Below, piece after piece: positions 8,221-15,094 of a stretch of DNA of 29,891 nt. The position numbers and the translations under genes are program-made. Within the stretch, counting starts at the first letter, position 1, and every line of letters starts with the position of its first letter. Below the pieces are notes generated by a model that was given only the letters and a program-made list of their open reading frames with translations, was not told the DNA's origin and ran no database searches. The DNA comes from Acholeplasmataceae bacterium (lineage in GTDB: Bacteria; Bacillota_I; Bacilli_A; Acholeplasmatales; Acholeplasmataceae): the NCBI GenBank assembly GCA_023230825.1, contig JALNWO010000006.1, forward strand, positions 1 through 29,891, written 5' to 3'.

Positions 8221-8237
8221 TGGTTTCGGTGATAAAA

Positions 8238-8708
8238 ATGGTTAAAGTCTTATTTGTTTGTTTGGGAAACATTTGCCGCTCGCCCATGGCCGAAGGGTTG
8301 TTTCGTAAAAGAGTGAAAGATTTAGGTTTGGATAATATGATTCAAATCGAATCAAGAGGAACATCAACTTACACGGTCGGAAAACCACCACATCCAGGAA
8401 CAAAAGAAGTGTTATTAGAACACGATGCTTTATTTGCAGATATGAAAGCAGAAAGAATTACGAAACAAGATTTCTCAATGTATGATTTTATTATTGGCAT
8501 GGATGATATGAACATGCGTGATTTAAAATCTTTAGCTGGTCATCATATTCACAAGCTTTATAAATACCTTGAAATATGTGAGGATTGTAATGGCCGAGAT
8601 ATCGAAGATCCATATTATACCGGTCAGTTTGATGTTACTTACCAGGATTTAATGTTAGGTATTAATAAATGGATCGATATCTTTAAAAAACATGCCAATT
8701 TAAATTGA
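8238..8708 (+). CDS. Low-molecular-weight protein tyrosine phosphatase
   Basis: About 156 residues from the ATG at 8238. The first strand and P-loop, VLFVCLGNICRSPMAEG, carry the catalytic C-x5-R-S motif (Cys8, Arg14, Ser15). The general-acid loop is DIEDPYYTG. Family helices around FRKRVKDLGL and the DFIIGMDDMNMRDL strand are present. The enzyme hydrolyses phosphotyrosine (or phosphoarginine in YwlE-type members) via a phosphocysteine; which of these cannot be decided here. Upstream in-frame ATGs at 8208 and 8220 lie in or before the -10 box, so they are not used. The SD is weak (GGTG 5-8 bp before the ATG) and the leader very short, so translation may be nearly leaderless. The stop codon overlaps the -35 box of tRNA-Cys. 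Confidence 0.9.
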   Translation: MVKVLFVCLGNICRSPMAEGLFRKRVKDLGLDNMIQIESRGTSTYTVGKPPHPGTKEVLLEHDALFADMKAERITKQDFSMYDFIIGMDDMNMRDLKSLAGHHIHKLYKYLEICEDCNGRDIEDPYYTGQFDVTYQDLMLGINKWIDIFKKHANLN

Positions 8709-8733
8709 CTTTTACCGCTCCTAAGGTTATAAT
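8705..8733 (+). promoter_or_regulatory. Promoter of tRNA-Cys
   Basis: TTGACT (8705-8710), 17-bp spacer, TATAAT (8728-8733), then a G-rich discriminator (GGGGCG) as in growth-rate-controlled stable RNA promoters. The -35 box includes the TGA stop codon of the phosphatase gene. Confidence 0.85.
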
Positions 8734-8748
8734 AATGGGGCGTAATAA

Positions 8749-8822
8749 GGCCCTGTAGCCAAGTGGTAAGGCATGGCACTGCAAATGCTTGATCGTCGGT
8801 TCAAATCCGATCGGGGCCTCCA
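8749..8822 (+). tRNA. tRNA-Cys(GCA)
   Basis: Acceptor GGCCCTG pairs with CGGGGCC, then discriminator T (the cysteine identity base) and encoded CCA. The anticodon loop CTGCAAA gives GCA at 8781-8783. The T arm is GTCGG-TTCAAAT-CCGAT. It is a single-gene transcript with its own strong promoter. Confidence 0.95.
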
Positions 8823-8908
8823 AAAAAATTAAAAACATCGGTTTTAACACTTTTTATTATCATTTAATTGTATTGTAGACCTATTGTTTATTATAAATTG
8901 TCGAAATT

Positions 8909-8950
8909 AACAAGAAATTACTATACATAAATAGTGATTTCTTGTTTTTT
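8909..8950 (+). terminator. Terminator downstream of tRNA-Cys
   Basis: Stem of about 16 bp: AACAAGAAATTACTAT (8909-8924) with ATAGTGATTTCTTGTT (8931-8946), one G-T wobble, six-base loop, then T to 8950. It closes the tRNA-Cys unit before the accessory region. Confidence 0.8.
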
Positions 8951-9059
8951 GTTATAAAAAGATTAGGTGTTGGACGGATTTGAAACTGTGTTCAAACAGA
9001 TTTGAATAGGATTTTTAAAGGATAATTTGTTTTAAACTCTTATAATAGATCTATATAAA

Positions 9060-9093
9060 TGACCTAAAAAGCCCAAAGTGGCTAACTTGGTCA
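9060..9093. repeat. Inverted-repeat element, copy 1, upstream of the ATPase gene
   Basis: Left arm TGACCTAA (9060-9067) and right arm TTGGTCA (9087-9093), with an inner stem AGCC/GGCT between. The 17 bases AGTGGCTAACTTGGTCA (9077-9093) recur with one change 76 bp downstream (9153-9169). Unknown function: an operator, or an RNA hairpin if transcribed. Confidence 0.65.
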
Positions 9094-9134
9094 CTTTAAT
9101 GTTGATTTTCACTTTCAAATGTTATAAAATATAA

Positions 9135-9170
9135 TTGACCAAAAACGGTAATAGCGGCTAACTTGGTCAA
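9135..9170. repeat. Inverted-repeat element, copy 2, abutting the ATPase gene's SD
   Basis: Perfect 8-bp arms TTGACCAA (9135-9142) and TTGGTCAA (9163-9170), 20-bp spacer containing GGCTAAC as in copy 1. The right arm runs into the AAGGAG SD (9170-9175) and the left arm starts on the last base of a TATAAT box (9130-9135). Placement suggests control of transcription or translation of the ATPase gene. Confidence 0.7.
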
Positions 9171-9182
9171 AGGAGTGGTTTT

Positions 9183-10421
9183 ATGATTATAAAAAGAGAT
9201 AATTATTTAAACAAATTAATTAGTAGTAAACATATTAATTTAATTAAAGTGGTAACCGGTATTAGAAGAAGTGGTAAGTCATATTTATTGGACCCTATTT
9301 TCACTAATCATTTAAAAGAATCAGGTGTTAGAGAAGATCATATTATCAAAATTGATTTAGATGATATTTCTAATCATCACTTTCATGATCCAAACATATT
9401 GGATTCTTTTATTAGAGGGCAAATATTAGATACAAGTGTGTATTATGTTATTTTAGATGAAATACAACTTGTAACAAAATTTGAAGCACTACTTAATGGA
9501 TTTTTAAAAATTCCTAATGTTGATGTATATGTTACTGGTAGTAATTCAAAGTTTTTATCCACGGACATAATTACTGAGTTTAGAGGTAGAAGCCAACAAA
9601 TTAGAATACATCCACTATCTTTTAAAGAGTTTTACGAATCAAGTAACTTAAGTAAACATGAAGCATATAATCAGTATATTAGGTTTGGCGGTATGCCACT
9701 TTTGAATTCATTTAATAATGAAGAAGAAAAAGCTAAATATTTAAAAGATTTATTTGAACTAACTTACTTTAAAGATATTGTTGAAAGAAACAATGTCGAA
9801 AGAGATGATGTGTTAGAATCACTAACAAGAATACTGGCCTCATCTATTGGATCATTAACTAGTGCGAGAAGACTTACTAACACCTATAAAAGTAAAGGTA
9901 ATAAGGAATTATCTCACAATACTGTTATTTCATATCTTAAGTATTTAGAAGATTCTTTTTTAATCGAAAAAGTAGATAGATATGATATCAAAGGTAAACG
10001 ATACATCGAACAAACTTCGAAGTATTATTTTACTGATGTTGGTCTTAGAAATGCTATATTAAATTTCAGACAACAAGAAGAAAATCATACTATGGAAAAC
10101 TTAGTATATTTAGAACTTATAAGAAGAGGTTATAATGTCGATGTTGGAATTGTTGAAGTAAGAGAGGAAGGTAGTAGAAAACAGCTTGAAGTTGATTTTG
10201 TTTGTAATCAAAGTTATAAAAGATATTACGTACAAGTTTCACTTCATTTGGATACAAGAGAAAAAACTATTCAAGAAACAAGGCCATTTTTAAATATAGA
10301 TGATAATTTTAAAAAAATAATAATTGTTAAAGACAATATAACTCCATGGATAACAGAAGAGGGAATATTAGTTATTGGAATAATTCAATTTTTATTAGAC
10401 TCAAATAGTTTGGATTTATAA
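9183..10421 (+). CDS. AAA (AAA_14) ATPase with C-terminal DUF4143
   Basis: A 412-residue protein. Walker A is GIRRSGKS (residues 26-33), Walker B is YYVILDEIQ (about 94-102) and sensor 1 is VDVYVTGSNSKFLS. Next come the HPLSFKEFYE and IRFGGMPLL segments typical of the family, a winged-helix segment (SARRLTNTY to YLKYLEDSFLI) and a C-terminal DUF4143 part with a nuclease-like fold: ENLVYLELIRRGY, QLEVDFVCNQ and YYVQVSLHLDTREKTIQE. The family's EVDF survives but the nuclease lysine position is QVS, as in many relatives, so catalysis there is doubtful. These ATPases occur in variable numbers across bacteria and their function is unknown. It has an AAGGAG SD 7 bp upstream. Codon use (AGA, ATA) is more AT-rich than neighbours, suggesting transfer. 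It stands alone after tRNA-Cys. Confidence 0.9.
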   Translation: MIIKRDNYLNKLISSKHINLIKVVTGIRRSGKSYLLDPIFTNHLKESGVREDHIIKIDLDDISNHHFHDPNILDSFIRGQILDTSVYYVILDEIQLVTKFEALLNGFLKIPNVDVYVTGSNSKFLSTDIITEFRGRSQQIRIHPLSFKEFYESSNLSKHEAYNQYIRFGGMPLLNSFNNEEEKAKYLKDLFELTYFKDIVERNNVERDDVLESLTRILASSIGSLTSARRLTNTYKSKGNKELSHNTVISYLKYLEDSFLIEKVDRYDIKGKRYIEQTSKYYFTDVGLRNAILNFRQQEENHTMENLVYLELIRRGYNVDVGIVEVREEGSRKQLEVDFVCNQSYKRYYVQVSLHLDTREKTIQETRPFLNIDDNFKKIIIVKDNITPWITEEGILVIGIIQFLLDSNSLDL

Positions 10422-10438
10422 TTAAATAAAATAGTAAT

Positions 10439-10466
10439 GTGACAATGATACAACAAACGATACAAT
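10439..10466 (+). promoter_or_regulatory. Possible promoter of the small two-helix protein gene
   Basis: GTGACA (10439-10444), 16-bp spacer, TACAAT (10461-10466). An alternative TTGACA at 10513-10518 has only TATCAA at the -10 position and would leave almost no leader. Confidence 0.35.
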
Positions 10467-10542
10467 AAGTGATAAAAATGTGATAAAACAAAATGACATT
10501 CACAATAGCAAATTGACATTTATCTTAGGGAGAAGTATCAAT

Positions 10543-10761
10543 ATGCAAAAGAAAAAATTTGTTGTTAGTAAAGCAACATTAATATTTGTTATGCTTTTCT
10601 CTTTTCTAGCAGGTTTTATTTTTGGAGATACAAACAATTCGGAAAGCTTCTTTACTAAAGGGCTACTTATTAGAGCCGTTATTGTCGCGATAATTGGTGG
10701 TTCAATCGTCGCTCTTGTCTCATATTTGCAATACAAGAAGAATAATAATTCTGAAAAATAA
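10543..10761 (+). CDS. Small two-helix membrane protein, unknown
   Basis: I do not recognise this gene. From the ATG at 10543 it encodes 72 residues. That start is chosen because GGGAGAAG (10528-10535) lies about 8 bp upstream; a GTG further up at 10480 has no SD. It has a short basic N-terminus (QKKKFVVSK), a first membrane helix (about residues 9-29, ending FGD), a polar loop NNSESFFTKG, a second helix (about 38-60) and a Lys/Asn-rich tail. A cytoplasmic N- and C-terminus is likely from the positive charges. It lies 121 bp after the ATPase gene and is followed by two hairpins, so it is probably its own unit. Such a small protein could be a membrane accessory factor or a toxin-like peptide; nothing shows which. 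Confidence 0.65.
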   Translation: MQKKKFVVSKATLIFVMLFSFLAGFIFGDTNNSESFFTKGLLIRAVIVAIIGGSIVALVSYLQYKKNNNSEK

Positions 10762-10787
10762 CACTATTTAAAAGTATTAGTTTTTTG

Positions 10788-10824
10788 AAGTGACACATTA
10801 AACAAGATTTAATGTATTACTTTT
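10788..10824 (+). terminator. Terminator after the small membrane protein gene
   Basis: Stem ACATTAAA (10795-10802) / TTTAATGT (10808-10815), extended past one mismatch by AAGTGA (10788-10793) / TTACTT (10817-10822), five-base loop, then T. Confidence 0.65.
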
Positions 10825-10843
10825 AAATTGATAATTAACCACC

Positions 10844-10895
10844 TGAAAAAATATCTTCACTCAAATTACGAATGAAGACATTCTTTTTATTTTTC
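10844..10895 (+). terminator. Second imperfect hairpin with T-rich tail
   Basis: Core TCTTCACTC (10854-10862) / GAATGAAGA (10870-10878) with one mismatch; the stem continues outward as A-rich/T-rich pairs with two mismatches and ends in TTTTTATTTTT. A back-up terminator, or a bidirectional one. Confidence 0.45.
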
Positions 10896-10953
10896 CTCTA
10901 ATTGAAACTCAATGAAGAAAACACCAATAGAGATAGATTAATATAGTTATATT

Positions 10954-10962
10954 TGTTATAAT
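10954..10962 (+). promoter_or_regulatory. Extended -10 promoter of the first YwaF-like gene
   Basis: TGT-TATAAT, 25 bp before the start codon, with no consensus -35. The SD AGGAGGT is at 10977-10983. Confidence 0.6.
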
Positions 10963-10987
10963 AAAAAGTGTAATTTAGGAGGTCATT

Positions 10988-11752
10988 ATGGAATTTCAAA
11001 TGTGGAGTCTTTTTCATTACATATTTATTATTAGTCCGTTTGTTGTATCAGTTTTACTTTATTTTTTCACTAAGAACAATTCATATGAGAAAAACAGAAA
11101 AATTGGAACGATTCTTTCAATCATGTGTGTTGTTATATTAATTTTAAGGAATGTAGAAATATATGTGGTTAATGGCAAAATCAACCCTGAATTATTTCCC
11201 TTTCAAATTTGTCATTTTGCTAACTTTGTTCTCTTAGTTGCTTTTTGGAAAGATTCAAAAACAATGTTTATCACTGCTTTTTGTTTCAATCTACCTGCGG
11301 CAATGTTAAGTATTGTTTTTGCGAATAGCTTAGAAAACTACGTAACCATTTTAAATTTTAGAGGATTTGCCTATATTGCTGGCCATTTATTAATTGTTGC
11401 CTTAACCATTTGGGCTTATACAATGAAATTTGTCGATGTTAGAAAGAAAGAAGTTATAAAAAGTGCAGCCTTTATTTTCACTTTATTTATTTTATCAATT
11501 CCGATTAATAACCTGTTTAACTCTTTAATGCCAGGGTTTAGTTCGAATTACTTTTACACATTAGTTCCAGAAGGTGGAACACCTTTAGAAATGTTTTATA
11601 ATTTTGGCAGTGAGATCAGTTTCTTAGGAATGAAGTTTAATCCAATTTATATTATTTTAACTATGATCATTGGCTTTGTGGTATATTTATTAATGGTGTT
11701 TTCTATTTCAATTCCTAATTTGAAAAGCAGATTAAAAACAAGCTCGATTTAG
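10988..11752 (+). CDS. YwaF/TMEM164-like integral membrane protein
   Basis: A 254-residue protein with about seven membrane helices and almost no soluble part. It resembles the YwaF family (TIGR02206 type): the LFPFQICHFANFVLLVAFW segment corresponds to the family's conserved 'lplHlC' helix, FRGFAYIAGHLLIVALTIWAY to the conserved His helix, and SNYFYTLVPEGGTPLEMFY to the conserved NY...P loop before the last helices. The family's function is not established in bacteria. An AGGAGGT SD lies 4 bp before the ATG, with an extended -10 promoter upstream and a strong terminator downstream, so it is monocistronic. A second, divergent member of the same family lies 1.1 kb downstream; the frameshifted NERD gene is between them. 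Confidence 0.7.
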   Translation: MEFQMWSLFHYIFIISPFVVSVLLYFFTKNNSYEKNRKIGTILSIMCVVILILRNVEIYVVNGKINPELFPFQICHFANFVLLVAFWKDSKTMFITAFCFNLPAAMLSIVFANSLENYVTILNFRGFAYIAGHLLIVALTIWAYTMKFVDVRKKEVIKSAAFIFTLFILSIPINNLFNSLMPGFSSNYFYTLVPEGGTPLEMFYNFGSEISFLGMKFNPIYIILTMIIGFVVYLLMVFSISIPNLKSRLKTSSI

Positions 11753-11768
11753 AATAACAATCAACCTT

Positions 11769-11797
11769 AAAACACCTACAGCTTGCAGGTGTTTTTT
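11769..11797 (+). terminator. Terminator after the first YwaF-like gene
   Basis: Nine-base stem AAAACACCT (11769-11777) / AGGTGTTTT (11787-11795) continued into the loop by CA/TG, then T to 11797. Confidence 0.9.
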
Positions 11798-11821
11798 GAT
11801 ATGGAAACAACGACTAAAAAA

Positions 11822-11830
11822 TGGTATACT
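11822..11830 (+). promoter_or_regulatory. Extended -10 promoter of the NERD gene
   Basis: TGG-TATACT, 38 bp upstream of the ATG at 11869. No consensus -35. It supports the upstream ATG, not the TTG at 11948, as the original start. Confidence 0.5.
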
Positions 11831-11868
11831 TAAAGTGCAAAAAACTTATTTTATGAAAGGGAATATAA

Positions 11869-12697
11869 ATGAAAAGAGAACCAATTTTTAAATTGACCGA
11901 TATGTTTCTTGGTTTGAATACACTTATCTTTTTTCTATTGGCATTTTTTGGCTTTAAAGAAAATATTGTTTATTCACTTGTTTTTTTTCGGAATCACTTT
12001 GTTTAATCTTTTCTATATGATTCAAAGTATTCAATTACGACGCAAATTTAACCGTTTAAATGAGAAGAAACTAATGACAGAACTTGAAATTGAAGAAAAA
12101 ATTAAATCTGAAGAAAAAATTGATTTGAATTATATAAAGCAAGTGATGTTAGAAAGAAGAATAGAAGCAGAAATAACAGAAGGATTTCCCAATGCAAAAA
12201 CAATTAAGAACGCGTACATTCCTAAAGCAAGTGGTGGATATAGTGAAATTGACTTAATTGCTTTAACAGAAAAGGGCATTTTCATCATTGAATCAAAAAA
12301 TCTTACAGGAAAAATAACTGGATCTTGGAAAGATGAAAATATTTTTGTTGAACACCCAGGTGGACAGACATTTACATTAATGAATCCAATTGATCAAAAT
12401 ACGAGACATTTTCAAGCGTTAAAAAACATTCTCGGATTTAAAAATGATTACTTCAGAAACATTGTTGTTTTCGGAGATAATTCATATATTTCAGACTATC
12501 GAGATATCCCCTTTTTTGCGCGTATTTGTAAAGTTGACCAGTTGATCAAAACAATGAATCACCTTGCTGATAAATTTAATGTGGAACTTGCACAGCATCA
12601 AATTGAAAACATTTACGAAACGCTCATTGAATTTGTCAAAAAAACAGATGAAAAAGAGCGAGAACATATTAAAAATATCCAAGAATTTGTAGAATAA
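11869..12697 (+). pseudogene. Membrane-anchored NERD-domain protein, frameshifted at a T8 run
   Basis: Translation from the ATG at 11869 (SD AAAGGGAA about 6 bp upstream) gives an N-terminus with a first membrane helix (LGLNTLIFFLLAFFGF), then hits eight T at 11981-11988 and stops at 12004-12006. The -1 frame continues openly to 12697. With seven T the protein reads YSLVFFGITLFNLF across the junction, completing a second helix, and is about 275 residues long. The rest is a charged coiled segment (KKLMTELEIEEKIKSEEKID) and a NERD (nuclease-related) domain: KTIKNAYIP, SEIDLIALTEKGIFIIESKN with the Asp and Glu-x-Lys catalytic-type residues, and NPIDQNTRHFQALKNIL. The alternative TTG start at 11948 has no SD. 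NERD domains are thought to act on nucleic acid; the substrate is unknown. It could be a true mutation, phase variation or a sequence error. Confidence 0.85.
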
Positions 12698-12700
12698 TTA

Positions 12701-12726
12701 AAGATGAGTTCACACTCATTTTTTTT
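12701..12726 (+). terminator. Terminator after the NERD gene
   Basis: Stem ATGAGT (12704-12709) / ACTCAT (12714-12719), extended by A/T and G-T pairs, loop TCAC, then T to 12726. Confidence 0.8.
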
Positions 12727-12775
12727 ATCAATCTAGAAAGAAAATTTCTTTTAGCAGGTTTTAAAAACTTCATTG

Positions 12776-12781
12776 TATAAT
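12776..12781 (+). promoter_or_regulatory. -10 box of the second YwaF-like gene
   Basis: TATAAT 31 bp before the start codon. No convincing -35 at 16-18 bp. Confidence 0.5.
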
Positions 12782-12812
12782 AAAACTATAAACTTCTCAA
12801 AAGGAGCCCCAT

Positions 12813-13532
12813 ATGCTAAATGAAAAGTATAACCACCAACTATCGATGTTTGATGGATTACACCTTTTAACCCTCGCTTTTTTCCTTGTTGTTATCACGC
12901 TCTTTTTTCTTTTCAGAGAGAAAATAAAAAGTGAACGATTTGAAAAAGGATTTAGAATTACCCTTGGCTTATCTCTTCTTATTATGGAAACTCTCTTCCA
13001 CATATGGATTTTTAGTCGCGGAAGTTATAGTCTTTCAATGATCCCCTTGACCGGTTTTTGTGCCATGACTAACTGGCTAACAATCTTTACACTACTAACA
13101 AATAAAACCCAATATTTTAAATACTTAATTTATTATGCGATTACCGGCGCAATCCTTTCTTTAGTCTTTGTAGATATCTCCTTTGCAATCCCTCATTTCC
13201 GTTATTTTCATTATTTCTTCGTTCATTTTGGTTTTCTTCTAGCCGCTCTTTATTACTATTTCACCAACAAAATTACCATCACTCACCGAGATGGACTTCA
13301 TGCATCCATTGCTCTTTTCATCTACACATTACTCATCTTGATTGCTGATCTTATTGTCAAAGAAAACTGGTTTTATTTAATGGAAAATCCGCTTAAAGAA
13401 CTTTCTGATGCTTTTGGTCTCCCTCTTTATACCATTCTTTGGATTATCGCTGTCATTATTATGACAGCAACATGGCACTTTTCGCTCTATTATTTTCAAG
13501 AGAAAATCCTTTTAAGAAGCCAAAAAGACTAG
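12813..13532 (+). CDS. YwaF family integral membrane protein
   Basis: A 239-residue protein with about seven membrane helices, a good match to the YwaF/TIGR02206 family. It opens with the family's 'F...HL..L' segment (MFDGLHLLTLAFFLV), has basic loops (REKIKSERFEKGF), the conserved segment MIPLTGFCAMTNWLTIFTLL in place of the usual lplHlC helix, FAIPHFRYFHYFFVHFGFLLAALYYYF (the conserved fr..H.f..H helix, with several His) and a final helix ending in TWHF. Function is unknown; the clustered His residues in the membrane suggest a metal, haem or lipid site, which is speculation. An AAGGAG SD (12801-12806) lies 6 bp before the ATG. Compared with the neighbouring ATPase gene it uses more C-ending codons (CTC, ATC), so the accessory stretch is a mosaic. 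Confidence 0.78.
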   Translation: MLNEKYNHQLSMFDGLHLLTLAFFLVVITLFFLFREKIKSERFEKGFRITLGLSLLIMETLFHIWIFSRGSYSLSMIPLTGFCAMTNWLTIFTLLTNKTQYFKYLIYYAITGAILSLVFVDISFAIPHFRYFHYFFVHFGFLLAALYYYFTNKITITHRDGLHASIALFIYTLLILIADLIVKENWFYLMENPLKELSDAFGLPLYTILWIIAVIIMTATWHFSLYYFQEKILLRSQKD

Positions 13533-13792
13533 TTTTATAAAAAATATAATTTAACTTAATATTGCTAATTATTTGAACCTCAAAACAAGAAACACGAAAC
13601 AAATGAAAAAAATAGTGATTCTTGGCTTGGGGTCTTTTTAGTATAAAAAGAAGGATGTAGTTCGTTTTTCTTGCATAACGATAGAAAAGTGATAAAGTGC
13701 GATTAACTATAAAATGAATAAATATCTTGAAAAACTAAACTATTTGATAGTCAAACCTTATTTGAAAAATCAAACCATGGAGGAATGAATTT

Positions 13793-15094
13793 ATGAAACT
13801 AATTTTTAAGAAGTTGTTCGTGATGGTTGCTGTGATAGGCGCTATCTTTCTTCTTGCTAGTTGTAGTAAGAAAACATATAGCCTAGAACTACCAGAACAC
13901 GTGACGGCAAACGTCGAAAGTTATAACGCCATCAAAAACAACGCCCTTGTAACCCTCACTATCACGGTGCCCGAAGGCCAAGAATTAATCTCTCTAAAGG
14001 TAAACGGTGAAGAAGTAGAAGTGGCTAATAACCGTTACTCTTTTAGAATTAAACAAAACACAGTCGTGACTGTGACTTTTACTGAGTTAGAAAATAGGTA
14101 TTCACTCACCTTACCCTCTGGGGTGACGGCTGATGTGAGTAGTTTTACCGACATCTTAGAAGACACACCCATTACTCTAACTGTTTTACCACCAGCCAAC
14201 AAAAGGCTAGAAACGTTAAAAGTAAATGACGCCACCGTCGTTGTCACAAACAACAAATACACTTTTAACATTACTCAAAACACAGTTGTCACTGTTGTCT
14301 TTGTTGACCTCACTCCAGTAACAACAACTTACATCTTGAATCTGCCAGAAGGTGTTGTTTCAAACCAAAACGATGACTTTGCAGTTTCGGCTAACACGAG
14401 TGTTACGTTAACCATTACTCCTCCTGCAAATCATATCTTAAACCAGTTGTTAATCAATGGTACACCTGTGGCAGTTACAAACAACCAATATACCTTTGTT
14501 ATGACTGAGGAAACAGATGTTTCTGTCTCCTTTACTGAGATCCCACCGACTGTTACCACCTACAGCTTAACACTACCACCTACCGTAACAGCGCCAGACA
14601 TTACTAACCTCAATGAAATTCCTGAGGGGACAACTATAGTTTTAACCATTACACCACCAGAAGGTAAAGTCATCGATAGCTTTAAAGTGAATGGCAATGA
14701 AGTTGCTGTTGTCGGGAATGCCCATCAGTTTGACATTACGGGAAACACTGTCATTACCGTAACCTATAAAGACAGAGCTGGCGAAGTTAACTGGGAAGAA
14801 GTCAATCCAGTTATGAATGCTATGATTATTAGCGGATTCAACTATGAAATTTATCGCGAAGGAACGTTTGACTTTACAAGTATCGTTACTGAAAACGAAA
14901 CGGTCTTAACATCTACATTCTTATATCGCTACAATAATAAACTCGACATGACCAATGGATATATCAGAAGAGAACACGCTCCAACATTTGTTGAAGAAGT
15001 GTTGATCAACCCTATGTTTATTTTAAAGACACAATATACGACATTCACGGTAATGTGGCTAGCACTGATCGAACCGTTCAATTGTGGGATATGA
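13793..15094 (+). pseudogene. Giant repeat lipoprotein, N-terminal fragment (frameshifted)
   Basis: This is the front part of a surface protein. The signal peptide ends in the lipobox LLASC (Cys24), so it is lipid-anchored. Four tandem beta modules follow, starting at residues 29, 103, 180 and 257 (period 74-77): each begins Y-x-L-x-LP, has a V-T-L-T-(I/V) strand, a P-E/A-G-x-x-(I/L) turn, a VNG-like hairpin, Y-x-F-x-(I/M), then T-x-V-x-V-x-(F/Y). This fits the divergent InlB B-repeat / bacterial repeat class of stalk domains. The reading frame is natural to about residue 402 (TFVEEV), then runs into an unrelated 30-residue tail and a TGA at 15092. The downstream frame, open from 14995, continues the protein. 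GGAGGA SD (13779-13784) lies 8 bp before the ATG. No clear promoter is visible in the 260-bp upstream gap. Confidence 0.85.

Larger units (their letters stand above)
8823..9182 (+). other. Gene-free stretch between tRNA-Cys and the DUF4143 ATPase
   Basis: No credible coding sequence is present. It holds a weak hairpin just after the tRNA (TTAAAAAC 8829-8836 / GTTTTAA 8841-8847, then CAC and five T), a strong terminator (8909-8950), overlapping TTTGAA/TTCAAA repeats at 8980-9006, and the two copies of the inverted-repeat element described separately. TATAAT boxes occur at 9041-9046 and 9130-9135, neither with a good -35. Confidence 0.7.

Noticed and set aside
8749..9182. Integrated element with att sites at tRNA-Cys
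   Set aside because: I found no duplicate of the tRNA 3' end downstream, and no integrase, transposase or phage gene in the window.
9183..10761. Toxin-antitoxin pair of the ATPase and the small membrane protein
   Set aside because: They are 121 bp apart with a possible separate promoter, and neither shows a recognised toxin or antitoxin motif.
13533..13792. A small gene or known RNA in the gap before the giant lipoprotein
   Set aside because: No open frame with an SD and no recognisable structure; only scattered -10-like A/T runs.
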